From Psychrobacillus faecigallinarum (GTDB taxonomy: Bacteria; Bacillota; Bacilli; Bacillales_A; Planococcaceae): a stretch of 64,000 bases of DNA. The stretch lies in the NCBI RefSeq assembly GCF_014836595.1, contig NZ_JACSQO010000003.1, forward strand, positions 1-64,000. Direction: 5' to 3'. Of the stretch, positions 42,968 through 51,967 are shown piece by piece. The stretch's first letter is position 1; every line of letters starts with the position of its first letter. Made by a program: the position numbers and the translations under genes. Below the pieces are notes generated by a model. It searched no databases and was not told the DNA's origin. It saw only the letters and a program-made list of their open reading frames with translations.

Positions 42968-43798
42968 TTATCTATGTTTCCTCATAGCCTGTTCAATGCT
43001 AGAATGTGTCTCTACACCTTTAAAATCAATTCCTAATTGTATGGTTGTTTGTGCAATACTAGGGCGAACCCCTGAAAGTGAGGTACTCACTCCAATTAAC
43101 TTTAGTGCACTGATCATTTGAAATAATTGTTGTGCAACCATAGTATCCACAACCGGAACGCCTAACAAATCAATATATAAGTGTTTGATTTTCATATCCG
43201 CACATTGTTGAAGTGATTGCTCTAAAATTACTTTAGCCCTATTTGTATCTACTTCCCCAATTAGTGGTAGCAATGCGGAGTCAGCCGTTAATTTAATAAC
43301 TGGTGCACTTAATTCAATAATCATCTCTTGTTGGGATTTCAATCTTATTTGAGATTGCTCTATAAACTCTTTAGTAAACTTAAGAATAATATCATTGATT
43401 GTAGACAAAATAGCGGTACTAAATTCAATTATCTGTTTGTCACTTAGTTCGTTCTCATATTTTGATACAAATTCCTCTAATAATTCTAAATAAAGATATT
43501 GTTGATGAAAAAATTCCCCTATTATTTCCGTAAGGGGGGTACGTTGATGACCATTGTCATTGACTATTACTTCGATAAAGTCATCAAAACTTTTTAGACC
43601 TTCTTCACTAGAATTGTTAAACAACTCTACAAATTTCTCATGGAATAGATGGTTCTGCTCTTTAAGCAATTGTATTTCCTCTTGATTATTAGTACTATAA
43701 ATTCCATTTAGATCTTTGTTAAGATTCTCGTACCATTTTTCTGTTAGATCCCATGTTTTACTTTTAAGAAAATTATAAAATTTTTCATTACTGACCAT
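42968..43798 (-). CDS. RsbR-type stressosome protein (RsbT co-antagonist)
   Basis: This 276-aa protein has an N-terminal helical sensor half (residues 1-155) and a C-terminal STAS domain (165-275). The two threonines phosphorylated by RsbT in RsbR proteins are recognisable: Thr185 in GEVDTNRA and Thr219 in GVPVVDTMVAQ. Proteins of this type assemble stressosomes that release RsbT to activate sigmaB. No rsbS, rsbT or sigB gene is nearby, so it is an additional, unlinked sensor. The input signal is unknown. Confidence 0.88.
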   Translation of the reverse strand: MVSNEKFYNFLKSKTWDLTEKWYENLNKDLNGIYSTNNQEEIQLLKEQNHLFHEKFVELFNNSSEEGLKSFDDFIEVIVNDNGHQRTPLTEIIGEFFHQQYLYLELLEEFVSKYENELSDKQIIEFSTAILSTINDIILKFTKEFIEQSQIRLKSQQEMIIELSAPVIKLTADSALLPLIGEVDTNRAKVILEQSLQQCADMKIKHLYIDLLGVPVVDTMVAQQLFQMISALKLIGVSTSLSGVRPSIAQTTIQLGIDFKGVETHSSIEQAMRKHR

Positions 43799-44149
43799 TT
43801 AATTTTCCTACTTCCGTTAATGATTCAATCTTGTAAAACAATTTTTTGTACCAATATTTTGATAGTAACATAGATTTTTTTTATTTCCAATATTATAATT
43901 TTTATCCAATATGATATAGCGATTGTACAACTAAGCTTCTAACTATCAAATAAATAGGACATACTCTCAATCGAAACTTTACTATCTTTCCATATTTAAT
44001 AAAGCATTATATGAAGTAAGCTATTCCTTTTCCTCTATCGAATATTTTACCACTTGGCTACTTTTTCTTCTTGTTTAGAACAAACACATAATCATAATTA
44101 TAAAGGAGACAATAAGAACAAACATAAAGCGATAAAGGATGTATCAAAT
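43799..44149. other. Divergent intergenic region, RsbR-like and YetF genes
   Basis: No gene is supported here. An open frame upstream of 44150 in the YetF frame (from 44054) lacks the usual family sequence, and the AAAGGAT before 44150 marks the start, so the extension is rejected. Confidence 0.5.
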
Positions 44150-44854
44150 GTGGACTTCTTTCATTCCCAAGAATCACTTACAGCAATTCAATGGATTCTA
44201 AGAGCGGTTGTTGCTTTCTTCTTTTTACTCTTTGCGACAAAAGTTATGGGCCAGCGTTCAATTTCACAGTTAAGATTGCTCGACTTTGCTATGGCAATAT
44301 CTATCGGTAATATTATCGCTCACCCCTTGTCTGATGAAGGTTTAGGAATGAAGGGGTCCATGATTACCATGTCTGCTTTAGTTATTTTATATACACTCGG
44401 TGTCTCATTAAGCCTAAAGTGGACTCTGTTTCGCCATTTTATAGACCACCCTCCCATTCCACTTATTAAAAACGGAAAGATTGTTGATGCAAACTTACGT
44501 AAGGCAAGAATTTCTCTTGAGTTTCTTCTATCAGAATTAAGAAAAGAAAAGATAGAAGATGTACAAAAAGTCGCTTGTGCTTTATGGGAGCCAGACGGTT
44601 CTATTTCTAGTTTTTTATACCCTCAACACCAAACTCCTACTCGAGCAGATATGAATATAGTTCCTGAAGCCGTCCCTCTTCCTTCTGTCCTTATTAAAGA
44701 AGGGAAAATTAACTACGATGTATTAAACAAAACAAATCATAGTAAGGAGTGGCTAATAAATAAAGTCGAGTCAGCATATAACGTGGACATAAGTAATGTC
44801 TTATTAGCCACAATCGACCAGAAGGATACCTTTCAAGCATTTTTATATAAATAG
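44150..44854 (+). CDS. DUF421 family membrane protein (YetF type)
   Basis: A 234-aa protein with three N-terminal membrane segments and a C-terminal cytosolic DUF421 domain. The family hallmark VMGQRSISQLRLLDFAMAIS IGN is near residue 30 (read as two adjacent pieces), and the C-terminal repeats LEFLLSELRKEKIEDVQKV and SVLIKEGKIN are present. The start is GTG at 44150 after AAAGGA; this gives the usual family length of about 230 aa. YetF relatives have been reported in B. subtilis spores, but a role is unclear. Expression signals are weak. Confidence 0.85.
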   Translation: MDFFHSQESLTAIQWILRAVVAFFFLLFATKVMGQRSISQLRLLDFAMAISIGNIIAHPLSDEGLGMKGSMITMSALVILYTLGVSLSLKWTLFRHFIDHPPIPLIKNGKIVDANLRKARISLEFLLSELRKEKIEDVQKVACALWEPDGSISSFLYPQHQTPTRADMNIVPEAVPLPSVLIKEGKINYDVLNKTNHSKEWLINKVESAYNVDISNVLLATIDQKDTFQAFLYK

Positions 44855-44934
44855 AGAATTTTAACTAAAGGCCATCAGTTTAGCGAAATACAGGAATGAG
44901 TGAAGAGGGAACACACTTTTAGAATTTGGTTATT

Positions 44935-44977
44935 AAAAAGCTTTGAAACGTTGAAGTACAACGTTTCAAAGCTTTTT
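44935..44977. terminator. Bidirectional terminator, 18-bp perfect stem
   Basis: AAAAGCTTTGAAACGTTG pairs with CAACGTTTCAAAGCTTTT around AAGTA. It separates the convergent yetF-like and permease genes. Confidence 0.95.
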
Positions 44978-44994
44978 TAACCACTTGAAAACAA

Positions 44995-46005
44995 TCAAGT
45001 AGACTTCTCCTTGACCAACTGAAATGGTTCAAGGCTTTCAATTTGTTTAACCGATTTGTAATCAGCCACACTAACAATCTGTTCTTCTGATGAAAGAACA
45101 GTCTGCAAACCATTTAATATAGATTTAGCCGCTAAGATTAATATTGTTAACAAAACAATAGGTACTAAAGAAATCCACGGGTAAGATGTCCAAAGAAAAC
45201 TCCACCACATCCCTAACGTACCTGCCCATTCACTAGTTGGAGAAATTGGCTTAGAATATCCAAACAAATCATCTTTGAAGGCTATTCCTCCAATAAATAT
45301 ACTTAAAACACCTAAGTGAGCCATGAGAATGAGCGATTGTATAAACTCCCTGATAAAGATTATATATAATTGTGGCATTAAAAACGGTTTAATGTGATTT
45401 GTAATAATGCGCCAAGATCTTGCTCCTAACGTTCGAGAGCATTCAATAAATTCCATTTTGTTTATTAATTGCACTTCATTAGCTATTAGTATGGAATTGG
45501 TTGGAATAAAAACAATGGATACAACTAAAATATAGAGCATTACTAGATCCCAATAAGAGTTGGTTGCCTCCATCATCAATATCCCTTGAAAACTAACCCA
45601 ATTTAAAATCAAAAATGCGAACAAAGTAATTGGAAAATAATTAATAGTATCTGCAAGATATTTAATTGGAGTCTTAATCTTTTGAAGATAAAAATGAATG
45701 ATAAACCCAAAGAATATGGAGGGAACGACTCTAATAATTGAAATAACTATTCCTGCGAATATAGTGTATTTGGCCCCAACGATCATTACAACTACAATGT
45801 TTCTTCCGAAATTATCAGTCCCTAAAGGTGGATATGCTTTACCACTATAAGGTGCTCGTATAGGTTTCCCGCTACTATCAAGCAACAATCCTACCGTAGG
45901 TATTCGATCTTGATAAATAAGAAAATACAATATACTTATTGATAATAATCCACTAATTATACTAAAACCCAAAAGGAACTGCTTATTTTTAAAAACTCTT
46001 TTCAT
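44995..46005 (-). CDS. ABC transporter permease, OppC/DppC-like
   Basis: A 336-aa membrane protein with an N-terminal membrane segment (12-33), a region with YPPLGTDNFGRN typical of oligopeptide/nickel permease C subunits (about 55-65), and a permease core including ECSRTLGARSWRIITNHI (the EAA-like coupling loop near 200). No ATPase or solute-binding gene is adjacent. The partner permease upstream is broken by a stop. The ATG at 46005 has only a weak site. It may be coupled to the upstream gene. Confidence 0.82.
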   Translation of the reverse strand: MKRVFKNKQFLLGFSIISGLLSISILYFLIYQDRIPTVGLLLDSSGKPIRAPYSGKAYPPLGTDNFGRNIVVVMIVGAKYTIFAGIVISIIRVVPSIFFGFIIHFYLQKIKTPIKYLADTINYFPITLFAFLILNWVSFQGILMMEATNSYWDLVMLYILVVSIVFIPTNSILIANEVQLINKMEFIECSRTLGARSWRIITNHIKPFLMPQLYIIFIREFIQSLILMAHLGVLSIFIGGIAFKDDLFGYSKPISPTSEWAGTLGMWWSFLWTSYPWISLVPIVLLTILILAAKSILNGLQTVLSSEEQIVSVADYKSVKQIESLEPFQLVKEKST

Positions 46006-46019
46006 TATATTCACTTATA

Positions 46020-46886
46020 TCACCATTCCAATCTTTGACCAGTTTGCTTATAGATAATTTTCGTGACAAGTGTATATAAAATGAAAATTGGTATATAAAT
46101 CATAATTAGCGTAAAGGCAATTATGTCAGGGTTGGGATATGCAATAATAAATGAAAATACCCCATTTATATTAAATAATTTTTCAAAAACTACCATAGAA
46201 GATAACAGTATTAAAATAATGGATTTGCTATGAATAATAATGTTAGGAGCAATATTTCTTAGAACATGCGAAAAGAATAATTCGGAACTGTTAAATCCTT
46301 TACTTTTAGCTAAAAGTATATAAGTTTTCTCCAACTCTTCATTTGCCAAATAAAGAATGACTTTAAAAACCATAACAGCAGGGATTAATGACAAAGAAAT
46401 CATTGGTAAAAAGTACGTTTTATTTTGAGAAGTTCCAGCAGTTGAAAAAAGTAAAGTACCTGTCCGTTTATAATAAAACAGCACTGCTAACTGAATAATT
46501 ATAATAATGAGTAAGTCCGGCAATGATTCTAATAGTGAAACTATTTTTACGATAAATTGATTACTTTTTTGGGGTAATAGTATAGTCAAATAAGTTATAA
46601 AAATCCCAATGACTATAGATATTAATAATGCCGTAAGAAATAAAATCATAGAATAGAAATAGTTATCCCAAAAATCAATAAAAATGGAGTACTCAAAACC
46701 GGTTGGTCCAATAAACACTATATTTTGGGGACTAGTCAATCCTTGAATGATTTGAATGATGTTATCCAAATACATACCAATGTTTAACTGAATACCCTTT
46801 GTAAACAATCCTACAAATGCACTTAGAAGAATCAAACCGAAGACAACTCAAAAAAAGCGCAAAATAGATTCTAATATATGTTTCAA
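46020..46886 (-). pseudogene. ABC transporter permease, OppB-like, broken by in-frame TGA
   Basis: The frame begins at a TTG (46886) after GGAGG and GGGGGG: KHILESILRFF, then TGA at 46848-46850, then VVFGLILLSAFVGLFTKG and a full permease core of the OppB type (FLTALLISIVIGIFITYL near residue 100; TYILLAKSKGFNSSELFFSHVLR near 205). The TGA falls inside the first membrane segment at a place where TGG (Trp) would fit. Translation from the TTG at 46835 could give a slightly shorter product with no clear ribosome site. With the OppC-like gene it forms a permease pair without ATPase. Confidence 0.7.
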
Positions 46887-47020
46887 ATAGTCCCCCCCTT
46901 CCTCCTTGTTAAATACAATGTACACTATATGGCATTTTACTTGTATTAAAATTTTGAATTTAAAGTAATTTCATACTATATATTCCACAGAAATTGTAGA
47001 ACTTTATTTAATAATTATAA

Positions 47021-47056
47021 AAGATGGGTTGGTCAAAATATGACACAACCCATCTT
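47021..47056 (-). terminator. Rho-independent terminator of topB
   Basis: On the minus strand AAGATGGGTTGTGTCA pairs with TGACCAACCCATCTT, followed by TTATAATT. Confidence 0.75.
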
Positions 47057-47062
47057 CTATAA

Positions 47063-49252
47063 TTATTTATCAAATTTTATACCTTTTAATAAATCCGCAA
47101 AAGCATTATTAATCGGTTCTTCTTCTTTATTTTGCTTTTTCAAATACTGCTGTACCGATTTTTTATCAACTTTACCGCCACCTTCTTTTTTACGGCGGGC
47201 CTCAAATGCAGATAATTTCTCACGATAGCCACACTTACATACGAAAATTTGTCCTTCCCCTTCACCACGAAGCTCTAACTTTTTCTTACATTGCGGGCAG
47301 CGAGCGTTCGTCACACGTGCCACATTCTTACGGTGACCACATTCACGATCTTGGCAGACAAGCATTTTACCTTTTTTGCCGTTAACTTCAAGCATCGGTT
47401 TTCCACAGTCAGGGCAAGATTTAGTGGATATGTTATCGTGTTTATATTTCTTATTACTGCTTTTTATATCAGAAACGATTTCTTTCGTATATTTCTTCAT
47501 TTCAGCAATGAATATTTCTTTTTTTAGTTTGCCGTTAGCTATAGCCTCTAGCTTTTGTTCCCATTCCCCTGTTAGTGTAGGGGATTTTAATTCTTCAGGT
47601 ACTAAATCAAGTAATTGTCGACCTTTGGAAGTAATGTGAATATCTTTACCACGCTTCTCAATTAAAAATGAATTAAATAGCTTATCGATGATGTCGGCAC
47701 GTGTTGCAACCGTACCTAATCCGCCTGTGGACTTTAACGTGTCTGCGAGCTGTTTATTCTGCATTTCCATATACTTCGTAGGGTTTTCCATTGCTGTTAA
47801 TAAAGTTGCTTCATTAAAGCGTGCAGGTGGCTTTGTTTGGCCAGAGGTTTGAGCGATCAACTTGACGTTTAACGAATCGCCCTTTTCGATTCTTGGTAAA
47901 ATCTGTTCTTTTAAATCATCCGTTGACTCATCTTCAAAGTGATTTTGATAGACCTCTTTCCAACCACTTGTTAGAATTGTTTTTCCTCTAGCAACAAAGT
48001 TCTCATCACCGATTTTCGCACGCAACGTTAATTGTTCGTACTCAAATGCTGGGAATAGAACAGATAGGAAACGTTTAACAACTAAATCATAAATTTTGCG
48101 TTCTTTATCATTAAAGGCAGAGAAATTTACATAACCTTCCGTTGGTATAATAGCATGGTGATCTGAAACCTTGCTGTCATCTACAAATGATTTAGAAGCT
48201 TTTATCGACTTGTTCAAGATTTTGTTGGCTAACGGTCTATATTCTCCTACTGCGCAAGCTTTTAAACGTTCCGGAAGGGTGCTAACAATATCAGATGAGA
48301 TGAAGCGTGAATCTGTACGAGGATAAGTTAATACTTTGTGTTGCTCATACAGCTTTTGCATGATATTCAATGTTTCTTTTGCAGAGTAACCAAAAATTTT
48401 ATTTGCATCACGTTGTAACTCGGTTAAATCATATAGACCAGGAGCAAACGATTTCTTATGCTTTTTCTCAACTTCCGTTACTATAGCGTTTCCTTTACCA
48501 ATCTTTTTCACGATATCATCAATTTTTTCTTTTTCAAAGCTACGACCATTTCCTTTAGAATCTTGCCAAGTAAGCTTTAAATTGTCTACTGTTTGCGCTT
48601 CAATTCCATAGTAAGTCTGAGCCTTGAAATGTTTTATTTCATCTTCACGCTTTGCAATAATAGCCACTACTGGAGTCTGAACTCGTCCACAATTTAGCTG
48701 TGCATTGAATTTTGTAGATAGCGCACGGCTGGCATTAAGACCAATATACCAATCTGCCTCAGAACGAGCTACAGCAGATGAATAGAGGTTTTCATACGCT
48801 TTGCCAGGCTTTAAGTTTGCAAAGCCATCTTTAATCGCTTTATCAGTTACAGAAGAAATCCATAGGCGTTTAATCGGCTTATTTACTTTCGCTTTTGCAA
48901 TAATCCAGCGAGCAACTAATTCGCCTTCTCGACCTGCGTCAGTAGCTATAATAATTTCATTGATATCGCCACGCGTTAGCTGCGATTTTACAGCATTATA
49001 TTGTTTACCTGATTGTTTTATCACAGTCAGTTTAAGGTTTTCTGGTAACATCGGTAAATCTTCTAAATTCCACGTTTTATATTTAACATCATAGCTTTCT
49101 GGATCTGCTAATGTTACTAGGTGTCCTAGTGCCCATGTAACTACATAATCTTTGCCCTCTATATATCCATTTCCTTTTTTATCACATTTAAGTACCCGTG
49201 CAATATCTCTTGCAACAGATGGTTTTTCTGCTAATACTAAGCGTTTTGCCAT
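47063..49252 (-). CDS. topB: DNA topoisomerase III
   Basis: A 729-aa type IA topoisomerase. It has an N-terminal TOPRIM domain (LAEKPSVARDIARVL; TDAGREGELVARWI near residue 105), the active-site tyrosine in VLTYPRTDSRFISSD near 310, and two C-terminal zinc ribbons: CPDCGKPML...CQDRECGHRKN and CPQCKKKLEL...CKCGYREK. It relaxes or decatenates DNA during replication and repair. Length is normal. AAAGGATG precedes the ATG. Confidence 0.95.
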   Translation of the reverse strand: MAKRLVLAEKPSVARDIARVLKCDKKGNGYIEGKDYVVTWALGHLVTLADPESYDVKYKTWNLEDLPMLPENLKLTVIKQSGKQYNAVKSQLTRGDINEIIIATDAGREGELVARWIIAKAKVNKPIKRLWISSVTDKAIKDGFANLKPGKAYENLYSSAVARSEADWYIGLNASRALSTKFNAQLNCGRVQTPVVAIIAKREDEIKHFKAQTYYGIEAQTVDNLKLTWQDSKGNGRSFEKEKIDDIVKKIGKGNAIVTEVEKKHKKSFAPGLYDLTELQRDANKIFGYSAKETLNIMQKLYEQHKVLTYPRTDSRFISSDIVSTLPERLKACAVGEYRPLANKILNKSIKASKSFVDDSKVSDHHAIIPTEGYVNFSAFNDKERKIYDLVVKRFLSVLFPAFEYEQLTLRAKIGDENFVARGKTILTSGWKEVYQNHFEDESTDDLKEQILPRIEKGDSLNVKLIAQTSGQTKPPARFNEATLLTAMENPTKYMEMQNKQLADTLKSTGGLGTVATRADIIDKLFNSFLIEKRGKDIHITSKGRQLLDLVPEELKSPTLTGEWEQKLEAIANGKLKKEIFIAEMKKYTKEIVSDIKSSNKKYKHDNISTKSCPDCGKPMLEVNGKKGKMLVCQDRECGHRKNVARVTNARCPQCKKKLELRGEGEGQIFVCKCGYREKLSAFEARRKKEGGGKVDKKSVQQYLKKQNKEEEPINNAFADLLKGIKFDK

Positions 49253-49627
49253 TCATAACATCCTTTCGTAAATCCCTATGATTAATATATCATAGGTTTC
49301 CGTTAGATTCAGTTAGCACGCCAAGATGTTGCCTAACTGTTCTTAATAAGAGAAGCTCATGCTGAAGCTAGACAAATAATTATTAAAAAAATGTATAATT
49401 GTTTCCACTCTCCGCGGTCACTTTCCGTGCGGTGAGAACGATTAATCAACCCCATCGCTTGAGCGTCATTTGTGATGTCTTATCTCTCTCACTCATCACG
49501 CTGGAGACGCCACCTCTATCCAATTAGCCAAGTAATATATCTTCCTATCTTATAGTCTCATTTTGAAGTTAACTCTATATTAAGAAACCTAAATTATTCC
49601 CTACTATTCCTTTCTTTTGCAGATACA
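49253..49627. repeat. Intergenic region with degenerate Bacillales repeat
   Basis: Around 49348-49375 there is a CTGAAGCTAGACAA tail, and from about 49401 to 49530 a stretch with CCACTCTCCGCGG, TTTCCGTGCGG, CCCCATCGCTTGAGCG and GCTGGAGACGCCACC. These pieces resemble a diverged copy of a common Bacillus/Planococcaceae intergenic element (TTTCCGCGGGC ... GCAGGAGTCGCC) as I recall it. No gene is seen. The match is from memory only. Confidence 0.4.
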
Positions 49628-50068
49628 CTAGTATTTATGAGCTACTTCGCCTCTATTAAAATATGGAACCAAAATCTGTTGGCTAAATAATCCTTCTAGT
49701 TTCGCAGGGATATGTATAAACTTTTCAGCTGAAGCTACATCCATCCACACAATCTCCTCTATTTCATCTGGACGCGAAAGAACCAAATCTCCACCTATAC
49801 GTTTCCCTTTAAAGGTGATAAAAATAGAATGCTGTTTTACATTTTCAATAAAGGCTTCATTTACAAAGATAATTCCCTCTATCGCGATATCTATGCCTGT
49901 CTCTTCTTTAGTTTCTCGAATCGCTGCTTCCTGTAGAGTTTCTCCTTTTTCTACTCTTCCTCCTGGAAGTGTATAGTAAGAGCCATGACCCCCTTTGTTT
50001 TTAACCATTAAAACCTGCTTACCACTTTCATCAAAAAGAAGTATATAAACAACCTTTACATTTTCCAC
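49628..50068 (-). CDS. NUDIX hydrolase
   Basis: A 146-aa protein with a canonical NUDIX box, GGRVEKGETLQEAAIRETKE ETGI (residues about 38-61, read as two adjacent pieces), chelating metal for pyrophosphohydrolysis of nucleoside-diphosphate-X compounds. The substrate is not determinable. GGGGAGAAAAG precedes the ATG. It stands alone downstream of the ydjI operon. Confidence 0.88.
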   Translation of the reverse strand: MENVKVVYILLFDESGKQVLMVKNKGGHGSYYTLPGGRVEKGETLQEAAIRETKEETGIDIAIEGIIFVNEAFIENVKQHSIFITFKGKRIGGDLVLSRPDEIEEIVWMDVASAEKFIHIPAKLEGLFSQQILVPYFNRGEVAHKY

Positions 50069-50100
50069 ACTTTTCTCCCCTTTCCTTACTCCATCAAAAT

Positions 50101-50137
50101 GAAAGGATAATCAGCCTATACAGGTTGATTATCCTTT
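50101..50137 (-). terminator. Rho-independent terminator of the pspA operon
   Basis: AAAGGATAATCA pairs with TGATTATCCTTT around a 12-nt loop; the T run on the minus strand is interrupted (TTTCATTTT). Confidence 0.7.
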
Positions 50138-50151
50138 GTTTAAATTTTTAC

Positions 50152-51153
50152 TTATACTAGCTTCTGTCCACAATTTGGGCAGAAGTTTGCACCAGTTGTT
50201 TTTTGTCCACAGTTCGGACAGAAGTTCGGCATTTGACCACCGCCGGCATTACTACTGCTTGGTTGGTTAGTTTGGGAAGAAGCCTGGCTTTGACTTTGAT
50301 TTGGATTACTCTGGTTCATGTTTTTCATCATTTCATTTGCCATATTCATGCCCATCATCATTCCCGCCATATCCGAGGCTGCTCCTGATCCAGAAAGCTT
50401 TCCTGAAGCCATCGCATCCGTAACAGAAACCTGTTGGTATTTGGAGAGATCTCCGATCATCCCATGGGATGCATTCTTTGTGATCATATCTTGGATTTCC
50501 TTTGGATAATTGAAGCTCATAATATTGAACCCAGTGATTTTCATACCCATATCCATGATTTGCATATCTAGATCATCCTTAATACCCCCAGCTATATCTG
50601 AGGCATTTGCCTGTAGGTTGAACATATCCTTACCTTCGCGGCTTATCCATTTCATCAATAGCTGATCCAAAACAGAAGTAATACGAATCTTTACGTCATC
50701 CACAAGATAGCTTGTGCGCACGCCTGCAACCTTATCGATTAGTCCCACATAGTCATTAACTTTAAAATTAAATGTACCATTCGCACGAATTGGCATTCCT
50801 CCAGGTAGCTGAGGTGTTGGGATATTAATAGGGTTCTGAGTTCCCCACTTTACGGTAAATTCCTTCGTATTAACGAAAAGCACCTCAACACGCATCCCGC
50901 TGTTAAAACCGAATCTAAATCCTTTTAAAGTGGAAAGAAAAGGTACGATTTGAGACTCAATATCATACTCGCCATCATCCTCAAAAATCCCTTCGATGCG
51001 TCCACCATTAAAAAACACAGCATCCTGGCCAGGTCGGATGATTAGCTTGCTTCCTTTCTTAATTTCTTCATTGTTCCATTTCCAGAAAATCATATCTTCT
51101 CTAAATTCTCGCCATTCCACTACATCTGAAAATTGATTTCTAAAAAAAGACAT
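50152..51153 (-). CDS. ydjI: SPFH domain/zinc-ribbon protein YdjI
   Basis: The 333-aa protein has an SPFH/Band-7-like domain (residues 1-210), a Met/Ala/Gln-rich linker (MMMGMNMANEMMKNMNQSN) and a C-terminal double zinc ribbon (FCPNCGQKTTGANFCPNCGQK). B. subtilis YdjI is a PspA partner reported to help recruit it to the membrane. The ATG at 51153 follows GAAGGGA; the longer frame to 51228 runs back into ydjH. It is the last gene in the pspA-ydjG-ydjH-ydjI order known from B. subtilis. Confidence 0.88.
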   Translation of the reverse strand: MSFFRNQFSDVVEWREFREDMIFWKWNNEEIKKGSKLIIRPGQDAVFFNGGRIEGIFEDDGEYDIESQIVPFLSTLKGFRFGFNSGMRVEVLFVNTKEFTVKWGTQNPINIPTPQLPGGMPIRANGTFNFKVNDYVGLIDKVAGVRTSYLVDDVKIRITSVLDQLLMKWISREGKDMFNLQANASDIAGGIKDDLDMQIMDMGMKITGFNIMSFNYPKEIQDMITKNASHGMIGDLSKYQQVSVTDAMASGKLSGSGAASDMAGMMMGMNMANEMMKNMNQSNPNQSQSQASSQTNQPSSSNAGGGQMPNFCPNCGQKTTGANFCPNCGQKLV

Positions 51154-51190
51154 TATCTCATTCCCTTCATGATTAAGTAAATTGAAAGCC

Positions 51191-51967
51191 TTAGAATTTT
51201 CCGCTACTTCCGCTAAATGATCTACCACCGCTTGTTACTCCGCCACCACTGCTTCCTCCACCACTATTGTTGTTAGTTGGCTTCTTTATTTTGGAAACCG
51301 TTTGATTGACGAAGACATCACGTTTACTAGTTACTCTTGAATTGTTCGCTTCGAAATAGGTCTGACTATTCACTGTTACCCTACCACCAGAGTTAAATGC
51401 CATAATACCAACAATTATACCTCCAAGTGCTAGAGATGCACCAACCTGGAACCACCATTTGAAAAGGATACTTTCAGGATTTACACCAGGTCTATATTCC
51501 ATATATTTATCCGAGGTAATAATAAATTCACGAAATGCTTCATAGTAGTTTCCAGCAGATAAAGCGGGCTTGATTTTATCTCTGAGTAGGTCCATTCTTT
51601 CGTCATCAAGATATTCCTCTGCCTTATCGAAGCCCCTTAGCGTAACGTCTCTATTAATCATATCTATACCGACTAAGGCTGCACTTCCATTGTGCTTTCG
51701 ATAGCCAATTCCTGTACTATCTGCAAAATCTTCCACGTAAGTCTCAATACCTTTATCATCTGCACCATTTGTCGTAAGAAATACAAAGTCTGTTTCGTTT
51801 TTCTCGCTATATTCTGAAGACAGTATCTCTAATGCTTCTACTTCACTTGCAGATAAAATACCTGCATCATCAAAAACGCGTTGCTTTGTATCGGCTGCTT
51901 GTGTTAGTCCTAAGGGAAATAATAATAGGAATAGTGTAAGGAGTAAAATCGAATGTTTTTTCACCAT
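51191..51967 (-). CDS. ydjH: TPM-domain membrane protein YdjH
   Basis: A 258-aa protein with a signal-like N-terminal hydrophobic segment (residues 6-25), a TPM/YgcG domain (DDAGILSASEVEALEILSSEY near 32, YFRKHNGSAALVGID region near 92), one membrane helix near 170-190 and a Gly/Ser-rich tail (GGGSSGGGVTSGGRSFSGSS). The tail pattern is typical of YgcG proteins. It is the middle gene of the pspA operon and overlaps the end of ydjG by 7 nt, suggesting coupling. Confidence 0.85.
   Translation of the reverse strand: MVKKHSILLLTLFLLLFPLGLTQAADTKQRVFDDAGILSASEVEALEILSSEYSEKNETDFVFLTTNGADDKGIETYVEDFADSTGIGYRKHNGSAALVGIDMINRDVTLRGFDKAEEYLDDERMDLLRDKIKPALSAGNYYEAFREFIITSDKYMEYRPGVNPESILFKWWFQVGASLALGGIIVGIMAFNSGGRVTVNSQTYFEANNSRVTSKRDVFVNQTVSKIKKPTNNNSGGGSSGGGVTSGGRSFSGSSGKF

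Noticed and set aside
43799-44149. YetF start at 44054
   Set aside because: The extension lacks family similarity, and GTG 44150 with AAAGGA gives the usual length.
46848-46850. TGA as selenocysteine codon
   Set aside because: No SECIS-like hairpin is evident, and OppB permeases have no selenocysteine; a nonsense change of TGG is simpler.
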